DNA from: Flavipsychrobacter sp.
GTDB lineage: Bacteria; Bacteroidota; Bacteroidia; Chitinophagales; Chitinophagaceae
Assembly (NCBI GenBank): GCA_031292525.1
Contig: JARLGY010000037.1
Location: forward strand, 186,001-250,000
Reading direction: 5' to 3'
DNA: 64,000 bases
Shown in pieces: positions 45,868 to 54,739 of this stretch. Under the pieces are notes generated by a model, which saw nothing but the letters and a program-made list of their open reading frames with translations, did not search any database and was not told the DNA's origin. Within the stretch, counting starts at the first letter, position 1. Every line of letters starts with the position of its first letter. A program made the translations under genes and the position numbers.

Positions 45868-46497
45868 TTAGTTAGAAGATGCAGGAGATGCATTTGTGTA
45901 TTTACGCATACCTAAAGCTCCTGGTGTGCCATCAGCCGCCTTTATATGCACTTGGGTGTATTTACCGGTTGCATCAACGCCATGTAATTCGGTTTGTATA
46001 GTACCTATATTATCTACCGATGCAATCTTGCCGTCTGCAAATAGCTTTATATTATTATTGGTGGGATCAAGATACCATGTAAGGTAGCTTTCATAACCTT
46101 GTGCGTTTACAGATACTGTAGAAAAGTACAACCTGTTAGCAACCCCATCAAATATGATGTTAGTGATCTTTTTATCAGTTGGTGTACCGCTGTTCAACGT
46201 TTCCGCAGCTACAACATCTGTTGTTGTATTATCAGCAACACTGTAAGCTTTAATGACCATCTTATTGCTCACAGCGTTGTTGATATAATAGACATGATTT
46301 GCAGCGGCAATAGGTTGAATATTGTTTACTGCAGATGCAACCACTTTTTTGCTTACACCGTCAGAAACAAAGATCTTACCGCTTTTCTGGGTAACTGTAA
46401 GGGCTGCACTGGAAGTTTGCGCGTAGGCACTTGTTGCCATTACAAACGATACGGCCAGTACCAGTAGATGTTTGGGGTAATTCTTTAGGTGTTGCAT
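45868..46497 (-). CDS. Secreted protein of unknown function
   Basis: 209 aa with signal peptide (HLLVLAVSFVMATSAYAQ). The mature part is repetitive in beta strands: KSGKIFVSDGVSKKVV, ANHVYYINNAVSNKMVIKAYSV, and NRLYFSTVSVNAQGYESYLTWYLD, resembling six-bladed-propeller-like edges but too short for a complete propeller. No C-terminal sorting domain is seen. It is the first gene of a probable operon with giant gene B. Three phased TTAAC sites lie 163-211 bases upstream. Confidence 0.65.
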   Translation of the reverse strand: MQHLKNYPKHLLVLAVSFVMATSAYAQTSSAALTVTQKSGKIFVSDGVSKKVVASAVNNIQPIAAANHVYYINNAVSNKMVIKAYSVADNTTTDVVAAETLNSGTPTDKKITNIIFDGVANRLYFSTVSVNAQGYESYLTWYLDPTNNNIKLFADGKIASVDNIGTIQTELHGVDATGKYTQVHIKAADGTPGALGMRKYTNASPASSN

Positions 46498-46847
46498 AAT
46501 TGTTGGTTTAATTTTTTATTATTATATTTTATATCTCCCTCTAGTCTCTTATCCTGTTGGATTAAATCGCGTTATCGTGAAATTAATAACAGACTAAACT
46601 TTGATTATCCGACATAAAAGTATTCTCATAAATGAAAATCTATGTCAATTGTGATGGGGTTAACGTTTCTTTAATTGGCTGTTAACCATTGATTCATAAC
46701 TCGTTAACAACTGGATATGAATCTAAACATTTTATAATAAACGTAACGCACTATATTGTGTCATCTTAAAGGATATTGTAACTTTACACCATTCAATAAA
46801 CACCTTCAGCTCATAATACACTTATAAAAAAGTAAATAAAACCCGGT
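46498..46847. other. Divergent intergenic region with phased TTAAC sites
   Basis: 350 bp between the gene at 45868 (-) and the one at 46848 (+). It holds TTAAC at 46660, 46682 and 46704 and otherwise no gene. Confidence 0.6.
46660..46708. promoter_or_regulatory. Three phased GTTAAC sites at 22-bp spacing
   Basis: TTAAC starts at 46660, 46682 and 46704, exactly 22 bp apart, each one as the palindromic hexamer GTTAAC. They could act on either divergent gene. Same spacing and core as the arrays at 49671, 54237 and 61142. Confidence 0.6.
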
Positions 46848-48812
46848 ATGAACTATCCTATTACTAATGCAAGAGTCAGATTTTTTTTATTATTCCTTAC
46901 CTTATTTACCTGTACGGGAGCATGGGCCCAAAACCCTGTAGTAAGCTTAACAGGTGGGCCGTGCGTCGGTAGCATCCTTACAGTTACCAGCAATAGTACA
47001 CCAACGCAAATTGCGTTTTCACTTAATGGTAATATCGTAGCTACATCTACATCTGCAACTTATACTACAACTGCGGCAGGCTCTTATACAGCTACAGTAA
47101 CTACAGCTACCGGCTCTGCCAGTACATCAGCAGTAGTTATATCAGCACTTACCACACCTTCAATCGTTATTTCAGCTATCCCATCGGGTACAAATATATG
47201 TGCTGGTACCAATGTAAATCTAAATGCAAGTGTAACCACCCAGGGTACGGCGCCCACATACCTGTGGAAGAAAAATGGCAGCCCGGTTGGCACTAATAGT
47301 CCTACGTATTCTGTCAATACGCTTGCTACTGGCGATGTTATCAATTGTACACTTATCAGTAATGCAGCATGCGCATCACCCACAAGTGCAAGCAGCAATA
47401 ATATTACTTATACCATAAATCCCCCGCTTACCCCTTCGGTATCTATAGTCAGCTACTCAGGTACAAGTATATGCAGCGGCACACCTCTGTTGTTTGTAGC
47501 AACGCCAACAAATGGTGGCCCAACACCTTCTTATCAGTGGTATGTGAATGGCACACTAACGTTGACCACCAGCGTTGATAGCTTTATCACTACCGCACTA
47601 AACAATAATGATAGTGTTTATTGCAAAATGGTAACCAGTGTACCCTGCCCTACTGTCGAAACAGTAATAAGTAACAAAATTGGCGTGTCAGTATCTACCT
47701 CAGTTACCCCATCTGTTACTATCAATGCAAACCCAGGCAATACAATATGTGCCGGTACATCTGTTAGTTTTACCGCTACAGGTATTAACGGTGGCACAAG
47801 CGCTCAATACCAATGGTTGCAAAACGGAACGCCTATCACCGGGGCAAACAATAGTACATATACATCAAGCTCACTGGTAAACAATGACTTGATTAACGCT
47901 ACCCTGTTAAGCAATGCAACTTGTGCAACAAATACACTGGCTAATAGCAATGTTATAAAAATGACGGTAAATTCAGCTGGCACACCTGCAGTATCAATAA
48001 TTGCAAGGAATGGCTCTACGCTCTGCGATGGCGATACCGCCACCTTCATAGCTACGCCCTCTTTTGGCGGAACTTCACCCACCTACACGTGGCTGAAAAA
48101 TGGCACTCCTCTTACTACTGCTATCAATGCAGATTCTATTTCAGTTGCAGGCCTTAGCTGGCAAGATAGTATCTCGGTAGTACTTGTAAGCAACGAGCGT
48201 TGCGCAACTACAACAACAGCTACCAGTAATAAAATTGGATTTATAGTAGATCAGCACATGACCATGACTGTGGCTATATCAGCAAATCCCGGTGCCAGTA
48301 TAACAGCAGGGGATGTAGTTACCTTTACAGCGTCTATTACCGATGGTGGAACTGTATTTTCTTATCAATGGTATTTGAATGGAGTTAAACTTACAGGCTC
48401 TATCTCACCTACTTATTCTACCAACACACTTGCCAATAACGATGTTGTAACTTGTATAGTAACTGCTGCACAGCCTTGTATTACAAATCCTATAGTCACA
48501 AGCAATGCTATTACTATGCACGTATCCAGCAATGTGACAGGTTTACATAAGGGAGCTCTCACTATAAGTATCTACCCCAACCCCAACAGTGGCAATTTTA
48601 CTGTAAACGGCAATGTTGGCGATGAAAAAGAAGTGAGGATAGAAGTTTCAAATCTGCTGGGACAGGTTGTTTATGCTACTAATCACACAGTTAGCAATGG
48701 CATTTTAAACCAACAACTGAATTTACCGAGCACTATACCTAATGGCCTGTACCAGGTAAAAATAAAAACCAACAGTGCATTTGAAGTAATAAAATTTGTG
48801 CTGAATAAATAA
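46848..48812 (+). CDS. T9SS surface protein with Ig-like repeats
   Basis: 654 aa. Signal peptide ends LFTCTGAWAQ. It has about six Ig-like repeats of about 90 residues, each with a pattern such as SVSIxxxPGxTICAGTxVxFTATxxNGG-x-YQWxxNG and a second Cys (NATCATxT). The end is a T9SS type A domain (LTISIYPNPNSGNFTVNGNV ... SAFEVIKFVLNK). The repeats are the same family as in the giant proteins at 50156 and 54740. It is the only member on the plus strand in the island and lacks the 600-aa shared module. Role as an adhesin is inferred. Confidence 0.85.
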   Translation: MNYPITNARVRFFLLFLTLFTCTGAWAQNPVVSLTGGPCVGSILTVTSNSTPTQIAFSLNGNIVATSTSATYTTTAAGSYTATVTTATGSASTSAVVISALTTPSIVISAIPSGTNICAGTNVNLNASVTTQGTAPTYLWKKNGSPVGTNSPTYSVNTLATGDVINCTLISNAACASPTSASSNNITYTINPPLTPSVSIVSYSGTSICSGTPLLFVATPTNGGPTPSYQWYVNGTLTLTTSVDSFITTALNNNDSVYCKMVTSVPCPTVETVISNKIGVSVSTSVTPSVTINANPGNTICAGTSVSFTATGINGGTSAQYQWLQNGTPITGANNSTYTSSSLVNNDLINATLLSNATCATNTLANSNVIKMTVNSAGTPAVSIIARNGSTLCDGDTATFIATPSFGGTSPTYTWLKNGTPLTTAINADSISVAGLSWQDSISVVLVSNERCATTTTATSNKIGFIVDQHMTMTVAISANPGASITAGDVVTFTASITDGGTVFSYQWYLNGVKLTGSISPTYSTNTLANNDVVTCIVTAAQPCITNPIVTSNAITMHVSSNVTGLHKGALTISIYPNPNSGNFTVNGNVGDEKEVRIEVSNLLGQVVYATNHTVSNGILNQQLNLPSTIPNGLYQVKIKTNSAFEVIKFVLNK

Positions 48813-48838
48813 GCTCCTGAATATCCAAAAAATATAGA

Positions 48839-48876
48839 AAGAGGTTGTTCCATTACAGGACAACCTCTTTTATTTT
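48839..48876 (+). terminator. Terminator after the Ig-like gene
   Basis: AAAGAGGTTGT / ACAACCTCTTT stem, 11 bp, 11-base loop and T-rich tail. Confidence 0.85.
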
Positions 48877-49099
48877 AGAAAGTCTCACCTGTAAAGACAG
48901 GATGTATTTCGTTTAAGTTATCCGAGAGATGAGCAGAACAATCTCGTAATGGTTTCCATGCAAAAGAGCCTGACTAATCAATCTCAATATTCGAGTGTAA
49001 TTATATCAATTAAGCGAATTACAACGCACTGTCTTTGGCATTTTAAGAGCCAATATGCCATCAATAAGAATGTCGGCGGAACTTTATTTATCGCACAAT

Positions 49100-49139
49100 A
49101 AATAAGGTCTTGATGCAACTCAGCACCAAGACCTTATTT
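49100..49139. terminator. Strong hairpin, likely terminator of the first PID-CTERM transcript
   Basis: Perfect 13-bp stem AAATAAGGTCTTG / CAAGACCTTATTT with 14-base loop. It lies 185 bp beyond the stop of the minus-strand gene at 49325. Confidence 0.65.
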
Positions 49140-49324
49140 GCTAACTATTGTTATATCCTTTCTTAACTTGAATACAAGATTCGGCGCCCACTTCTTCCTA
49201 ACCATTCTTCACACATTCGTATCCAGGAGATCTTCACCCTATATACTTCAGTTACGAAGTATAAGTTTTAATCTTAAAAAGCGACTGGTATCAATACCTA
49301 CTTACTTAAAATCTTCTACTATTC

Positions 49325-49561
49325 TTATGCGTTCTCTGCTGCCGCTGCTTTCTTCTTTTTGTTAGAAGCTACCAGCTTAGCGCCATAACCTATACCGGCA
49401 ACAACCAACATGCTCAGGCCACCATCAATAGGTGCGCAAACTCCGCCACCACCATCATCTACACCACCACCAAAACCAGGGCCGCCAGCCAATGCTATCA
49501 TTGGAAAAGAAGATATCACTATTACAGCCAATAAAGTCAAAATTTTAGTTGCGTTTTTCAT
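49325..49561 (-). CDS. PID-CTERM-type small sorted protein 1
   Basis: 78 aa from MKNATKILTLLAV (49561); the frame opens at 49621. Signal peptide (ending ALA), a short Gly-rich part GGPGFGGGVDDGGGGVCAP, and then the tripartite C-terminus: motif PIDGG, hydrophobic helix LSMLVVAGIGYGAKLVA and basic cluster NKKKK. This is the PID-CTERM sorting pattern of Bacteroidota, in which the C-terminus is expected to be processed by a dedicated enzyme. After loss of both ends only about 20-25 residues remain, with one conserved Cys. Four phased TTAAC sites lie 110-182 bases upstream. Lone copy without a giant partner upstream. Confidence 0.8.
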   Translation of the reverse strand: MKNATKILTLLAVIVISSFPMIALAGGPGFGGGVDDGGGGVCAPIDGGLSMLVVAGIGYGAKLVASNKKKKAAAAENA

Positions 49562-49670
49562 CTTGGTATTTTTAGTGTTTAATTTTTTTATTGAAACCGA
49601 TAACTGTTTGTCCGTTATCATGAATCAAAAGTAGAACGCGCAACACATCTGATGAAGGATTTTGAGCTCT

Positions 49671-49743
49671 TTAACGCCGTGTTTGTATGCCGATAACGAA
49701 TACATTGAAACTTTGTTAACCACCTATATGCAAAACCATTAAC
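49671..49743. promoter_or_regulatory. Four phased TAAC sites upstream of PID-CTERM gene 1
   Basis: TTAAC 49671, ATAAC 49693, TTAAC 49716, TTAAC 49739; spacing 22, 23 and 23. Minus-strand reading is GTTA[AT]. Same arrangement as before the giant genes. Confidence 0.65.
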
Positions 49744-49803
49744 AAGCCCTTCACAAGCTATCTGCCTGCAAATGAGCTATACAGTAAACAGTTCAGGGAG
49801 TAT

Positions 49804-49851
49804 GCTTACAGACCAACCACATTTATAATGATATACTATTGGTCTGTAAGC
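49804..49851 (-). terminator. Hairpin terminator after PID-CTERM gene 2
   Basis: GCTTACAGACCAA / TTGGTCTGTAAGC, 13 bp, 22-base loop, between the stop at 49873 and the array at 49671. Confidence 0.6.
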
Positions 49852-49872
49852 AGTTTGGATAACCTTTCAGTA

Positions 49873-50106
49873 CTATTTTGTTGCTGTTGCTTCTGCCTTC
49901 TTCTTTTTGTTCTTTGCAACCAGCTTGGCTCCGTAGCTAACACCCGCAACAACCAGCATACTCAGCCCACCATCTATAGGTACGCACGCTCCGCCCCCAT
50001 CATTAACACTGCCACCAAAACCTGGACCCGCTGCCATTGCTATCATGGGCAAAAAAGAAAGTAGGGCTATGGTTATTAACATCAATAATTTACCTGTTTT
50101 TTTCAT
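49873..50106 (-). CDS. PID-CTERM-type small sorted protein 2
   Basis: 77 aa from MKKTGKLLMLITIALL (50106). The pattern is signal peptide ending AMA, Gly-rich AGPGFGGSVNDGGGACV, PIDGG, hydrophobic helix, KNKKKK and a short tail. It differs from copy 3 (54461) at only a few positions. It lies 49 bases after giant gene C (50156) on the same strand, which suggests co-expression. A mature product would be about 22 residues. Confidence 0.82.
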   Translation of the reverse strand: MKKTGKLLMLITIALLSFLPMIAMAAGPGFGGSVNDGGGACVPIDGGLSMLVVAGVSYGAKLVAKNKKKKAEATATK

Positions 50107-50155
50107 GCTTATCATTTTTCGGGTCTATGAATATTTATTTAGTTATTAAAATCGT

Positions 50156-53100
50156 TTATTGTTTTACAAGCCTTTTGGTTACAGTGAAGTCACCGCACTT
50201 AAGCGTAACCATGTATATACCACCTGTAAGCGTGTTCAATGGAAGGTTTACTTTCCCTGCTTGTTGCTGGCCCAATTGATTAATAAATACCTGTTGTCCT
50301 ACCAGGTTAGTAACTGTCAAGGTTGCATTGCCCTTTATAGGAGCTTCGTAGCTTACCGTAGCATTATCAGTTGCCGGGTTAGGGAACATATCAACTTTCA
50401 TTTCAGTTGTAGCAGATACGTTAGCTATTCCAGTAGTACTACTCACGTTCAGTTCAAACCTATTGTCACCTTGCGATGCCGCATCGCCTGTTACTGTAAA
50501 GCTGTAATGCATACCTTGTTGCAGCTCTTGTACCTGGTTCAGGTATTTATCGTGCAGGTAAAGAACACCACCCGCTGGCAAAGAATAATCATCAACTCTT
50601 ATTGAGTATGTTTGGTTAACATCTGTATTGATACCCAATTTTATAACCTGGCCACTAACATACGGACGCTGATCTACTGCAAGTTGGTCATTATTTTCTG
50701 AGAAAGTATAGAAACTCAGATCAGGATTCAACAGCTTGGTACCATCCAGTTCATCTGTGCCAGCCAGTGCATTGTCATTAAACATCAGCAACAGTCTATC
50801 CCATGACAATGAGTCGTTATTACTGAGTATACGCAACTGAACTATGTTGTTACCCAGACCTGTTGTCTTGAACAAGTTTCCTGTAGGCAATGCACTTGTC
50901 TTATCGGTTTCGTGGAATGTAATGGTCTTTCCTGCGTTGCTGTTGCATGTAGTAAAGAAAGAGCTGTATGCAGGCAAAATATAAGACAGGCTGAACGGTT
51001 GATCTACATAGGCCCCAACCAATCCCTGGTTAGGATCCCATACACTGAAGTTTGCGCCTATTGCATTGCCCCTGGTAGTTAGGCTCATGTCTATGTCAGA
51101 AGCATATGGGTTGGATATGAAGTTGAAACCAGTATTGCTATTCGCTGTTAAAGTCACTGTCTGGTCGCACTCATTTATTGGCCCGTGCATTTTCATCACA
51201 ACAGGCTTGTCATCCGTATTGCAGGCACATATACCATCACCTTTACCACCCCTTACCAGCATACGCAGACCTTCAAACCTGTTCCATGCATTAGCACCCA
51301 CTCCGTTTGTGTTTGTAAATGCTGTCCATCCTGTACTGTCATTTGTAGTAGAACCATTACCGGTTATAGTATTGTACCAGAAGGCAGATGGATTGTTGGT
51401 AGCTGTAGGTGTGAAACCATTGGTTGCTCCGCCATTACCAGTAATATCAATGTATGGTTCTATCTGGCTAAGTGGTATAGCCGTGCTGAATGGATGCCCG
51501 AAGAAACGGAACGCCCTGCGACCGCCATGTATATATTTATCGCATATCACATCGCCAACAATGTAGTTTGTGCATACCCCGGGGTGTGTAAGTATAGATG
51601 CTGTAGTAGAATCGTCTGACAACAGTTCCAATTCACCATTCACAGTCAGTGTACCTTGCGTTGGCGTATATGTCAGACCTATATGCAGTGTATCTCCTGT
51701 ATTAATGATACCACCGCAACTGTTATTCAGTTCAAAATTATCAACCCTTCCATTACCATATATTACATGGCATGTAGTACCTGGTACTATCACATGTCCA
51801 CAACCAAGTATTGAACCATTAATAGTAAGATCGCCATTTACAGTAAGGCTGTTAGGGCAGCATACCTTAACTGTAGCGCCATTGTTCACAACCAGGTTGT
51901 ATACGCTGGCAGCGCCACTGCATACATTTGGCTGGCAAGGAGTGGTTGACGGTATCAATACACTTATAGTGCCGTAAGGTACAAAACCACCATCCCAGTT
52001 GCTTGCTGTATTCCAATCGTTATTGGTTCCGCAGGTCCATGTCAGGTATGGTTTAACTGTTATCACAATGCTTTGTGCAGGTGAGGGGCTGCTGCAGGCT
52101 GCAGTAGTAGCCCTTACACTCAGTGTACCACCGGTTGCCGTAGTACTGAAATTTAATGAAACACTGTTACCGCTTCCCGTAATAGTAGCACCTGTGCCTG
52201 TATAACTCCATGTATATGTAGTACCGGCCACTGCTGGTACTGTATAGGTAACATTGGTCTGGCCGTCGTAAGTTATTGATGAAGAAGTCGTGAACGCACC
52301 TGGCTGTGTTGCAGCACCATTTACATTCATTGTTATTGTATTGCTGGTTGCTGTAGTTGTCGTAGCGCAAGATGCATTTCCTGTTAACACACAAGTGATA
52401 GCATCGTTATTATTTAAAGAAGCATCTGTATAAGTAGCACCTGTACCCACATTATTACCATTCTTTTTCCATTGGTAAGTTGGCGTACCGCCATTTGTAG
52501 GTGTCGCTGTGAACGTTACCGATGTACCTGCACAGATCGATGAACCCGGGTTTGCAGCAATAGTTACTGAAGGAGTAACATTGCTGTTTACCGCCATTGT
52601 TATAGCATTGCTGTTTGCTGTGGTAGCACATGCTGCATTACTAGTCAACACACAAGTAATAATATCATTGTTATTTAAAGAAGCATCTGTGTATGAAGCA
52701 CTGCCAGTGCCTACGTTAGTACCATTCTTTTGCCACTGGTAAGCAGGTGAAGTACCACCATTTGTTGGCGTGGCCGTAAATGTTACAGAGGTACCAGAGC
52801 AGATAGTAGATCCCGGATTAGCTACAATAGATACAGAAGATATAACCGTAGGATTAACTGTCACTGTATGGATAGTAGAATCTACGCCACCTGTACCGGT
52901 TGCTACTACTTTTACCATATAAGTGCCGGCAGCTGTATAAGTATGTGTAGGGCTTGTACTGGTAACCAAAGCAGTATTATCGCCAAAATTCCAGATGTAA
53001 GTAAGTGATGTACCTGTAGAGGTATTTGTAAAAGTATAAGAGTTGCCAGACAAACACTGTGTAGCAGTATTGATAGTGAAACCAGCAACTGTAGGGGTAG

Positions 53101-54163
53101 CAGAAACACCACAACCTGTTACTGATTGTGTGAAGTTGTAAGAGTGAATTTCACCACCTGCAGTTTGAATATAGGAGAGACCAATAACCTGTCCTTCTAT
53201 ATTAGAGTTGTTATTTGTTTTTGTGATGTCCGCATACGGTGCAAAAACAGCGCCTTCAATAGCATTATTTCCAGAAATGCTTAGAGTAGTAGTGTTATAA
53301 AAATTCCAGATAACATATGGTGCAATAGAGTTCCCCATGCCGTTTGGCGTGCTCCAGGTAAAACTGCCCGGCGCATTTACATTGATGATCCATACATGGC
53401 TTGCATCAGGCGATTGGGTAGAACCATTAGGATTCTGAAAAGTAAATTGAGAGATATTATTAAGGTCTGAGCCATTAATATTTAAAACTGTTTTAGAAGA
53501 AGAAGTAAGTGTAGTATATATCTGTGTACCGCCCGATATACCAGAGTGTGATATAGGTACAGATCCTCCGTTTGGAGAATTATATATCGTCATATTATCG
53601 GTACACGCCGCTAAGCTGGTAGATGTAGCCTGCAACGTAGAGAAAGCTGAAGTAAAATTGATAAGATTGCCCTGAAAAATTGGGTTATTAGTTGAACTTA
53701 CACCACCTAAATTAGCTGCTGTAGTATTCAATTCTATATCAGGACTGCTGCTATTACTGCTGCTGCTGGCAGGTGTGATGTGTATATTATTACCTTGGTA
53801 GTTATACCACACTTTAGAGCCTGTAGAGTCACCTATTTTCACATAACCACTATTCAACACCTGGTACCCACCCTGGTTACCACTATTGTAGTTTACTTTG
53901 CCGCCTACAAGTAATGCTATATTAACACCGCCAACCTGGTAAACAAAGTTGTTATGAATAGCAAAGTTGTAACTCCCTGCCAACGTAAGATTACCGCCTA
54001 ATGCAACCGGGCCTTCACATTCGCTGGTAGCAAAGGTTGCGCCATTCTTTAAAAACACATTAAAACCCAGCGCAGGAGCGGTAGGGCTTTGTGCATTTGC
54101 TTGCAAAGAGCAAAATGCAACTGTAAGTAGTGTTAGAATTTTGATTGTAATTTTCGTTTTCAT
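50156..54163 (-). CDS. Giant T9SS surface protein C (choice-of-anchor A)
   Basis: 1335 aa from MKTKITIKILTLLTVAFCSL (54163); the frame opens at 54223. Domains: signal peptide; choice-of-anchor-A domain at about residues 25-350 (ALGFNVFLKNGATFATSECEG ... NAIEGAVFAPYADI, NNNSNIEGQVIGLSYIQTAGGEIHSY), typical of surface proteins; a PKD domain (FTNTSTGTSLTYIWNFGD) near 385-450; two Ig-like repeats; a PKD-like TWSYTGTGATI segment; the shared 600-aa module from WTCGTNNDWNTASNWDGGFVP to TFHETDKTS; and T9SS type A end FTVTKRLVKQ. Upstream are four TAAC sites at exact 22-bp spacing. Confidence 0.87.
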   Translation of the reverse strand: MKTKITIKILTLLTVAFCSLQANAQSPTAPALGFNVFLKNGATFATSECEGPVALGGNLTLAGSYNFAIHNNFVYQVGGVNIALLVGGKVNYNSGNQGGYQVLNSGYVKIGDSTGSKVWYNYQGNNIHITPASSSSNSSSPDIELNTTAANLGGVSSTNNPIFQGNLINFTSAFSTLQATSTSLAACTDNMTIYNSPNGGSVPISHSGISGGTQIYTTLTSSSKTVLNINGSDLNNISQFTFQNPNGSTQSPDASHVWIINVNAPGSFTWSTPNGMGNSIAPYVIWNFYNTTTLSISGNNAIEGAVFAPYADITKTNNNSNIEGQVIGLSYIQTAGGEIHSYNFTQSVTGCGVSATPTVAGFTINTATQCLSGNSYTFTNTSTGTSLTYIWNFGDNTALVTSTSPTHTYTAAGTYMVKVVATGTGGVDSTIHTVTVNPTVISSVSIVANPGSTICSGTSVTFTATPTNGGTSPAYQWQKNGTNVGTGSASYTDASLNNNDIITCVLTSNAACATTANSNAITMAVNSNVTPSVTIAANPGSSICAGTSVTFTATPTNGGTPTYQWKKNGNNVGTGATYTDASLNNNDAITCVLTGNASCATTTTATSNTITMNVNGAATQPGAFTTSSSITYDGQTNVTYTVPAVAGTTYTWSYTGTGATITGSGNSVSLNFSTTATGGTLSVRATTAACSSPSPAQSIVITVKPYLTWTCGTNNDWNTASNWDGGFVPYGTISVLIPSTTPCQPNVCSGAASVYNLVVNNGATVKVCCPNSLTVNGDLTINGSILGCGHVIVPGTTCHVIYGNGRVDNFELNNSCGGIINTGDTLHIGLTYTPTQGTLTVNGELELLSDDSTTASILTHPGVCTNYIVGDVICDKYIHGGRRAFRFFGHPFSTAIPLSQIEPYIDITGNGGATNGFTPTATNNPSAFWYNTITGNGSTTNDSTGWTAFTNTNGVGANAWNRFEGLRMLVRGGKGDGICACNTDDKPVVMKMHGPINECDQTVTLTANSNTGFNFISNPYASDIDMSLTTRGNAIGANFSVWDPNQGLVGAYVDQPFSLSYILPAYSSFFTTCNSNAGKTITFHETDKTSALPTGNLFKTTGLGNNIVQLRILSNNDSLSWDRLLLMFNDNALAGTDELDGTKLLNPDLSFYTFSENNDQLAVDQRPYVSGQVIKLGINTDVNQTYSIRVDDYSLPAGGVLYLHDKYLNQVQELQQGMHYSFTVTGDAASQGDNRFELNVSSTTGIANVSATTEMKVDMFPNPATDNATVSYEAPIKGNATLTVTNLVGQQVFINQLGQQQAGKVNLPLNTLTGGIYMVTLKCGDFTVTKRLVKQ

Positions 54164-54236
54164 ATACACACTCTTTTTATGAGTACCGATACAAAAGTCC
54201 ATTACATGTAGCTTTTGAAACAATAATATGGAGTCA

Positions 54237-54307
54237 TTAACCCTACCTTAAAAAGCCGGTAACAACCCCTTAAAAAGGCAGTAACAACCGCTTTACTATT
54301 AATTAAC
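54237..54307. promoter_or_regulatory. Four phased TAAC sites upstream of giant gene C
   Basis: TTAAC 54237, GTAAC 54259, GTAAC 54281 and TTAAC 54303, each exactly 22 bp apart. On the minus strand they read GTTAA or GTTAC. The nearest lies 74 bases from the start codon. Confidence 0.7.
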
Positions 54308-54372
54308 AAATCGTTTACGTCTCACATCATCGATATGCAAGGTTAAATATTCAAAACCCACCCTCACAATAC

Positions 54373-54410
54373 CATCAGCCAGGCATACTAATATTGATGC
54401 CTGGCTGATG
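54373..54410 (-). terminator. Hairpin terminator after PID-CTERM gene 3
   Basis: Perfect 14-bp stem CATCAGCCAGGCAT / ATGCCTGGCTGATG with 10-base loop, downstream of the gene at 54461. Confidence 0.7.
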
Positions 54411-54460
54411 GCTATTGGCATTAATTCCGGGAGTAGAATAATACCTTCTATGCTTATATA

Positions 54461-54691
54461 CTATTTATTGGCTACCTCTGCTTTCTTCTTTTTGTTCTTT
54501 GCAACCAGCTTTGCACCGTAGCCTACACCGGCTACAACCAGCATGCTCAAACCACCATCTATAGGTACACATGCTCCACCACCATCATTAACACTACCAC
54601 CAAAACCAGGACCTGCTGCCATTGCTATCATGGGCAAAAAAGAAAGCAGCATTATGGTTACGAACATCAATAATTTGCTTGTATTTTTCAT
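54461..54691 (-). CDS. PID-CTERM-type small sorted protein 3
   Basis: 76 aa, starting MKNTSKLLMFVTIMLL. Signal peptide, AGPGFGGSVNDGGGACV, PIDGG, LSMLVVAGVGYGAKLVA, KNKKKK and short tail; nearly identical to copy 2. It lies 48 bases after giant gene D, repeating the giant-plus-PID arrangement of gene C. No mature domain exists apart from the Gly-rich peptide. Confidence 0.82.
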   Translation of the reverse strand: MKNTSKLLMFVTIMLLSFLPMIAMAAGPGFGGSVNDGGGACVPIDGGLSMLVVAGVGYGAKLVAKNKKKKAEVANK

Positions 54692-54739
54692 GTTTAAACT
54701 TTTCTGTTTTATGGAATTTTATTTAGCTATTAAATAGGA

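Larger units (their letters stand above)
48813..49324. other. Gap between the Ig-like gene and the first PID-CTERM gene
   Basis: 512 bp without a supported gene. It contains two terminator-like hairpins (48839-48871 and 49100-49139). The minus-strand transcript from 49561 has a long untranslated 3' part until the second hairpin. Confidence 0.4.

Noticed and set aside
49138-49365. 75-codon plus-strand frame
   Set aside because: It overlaps the PID-CTERM gene on the other strand and starts within a hairpin, with no recognisable features.
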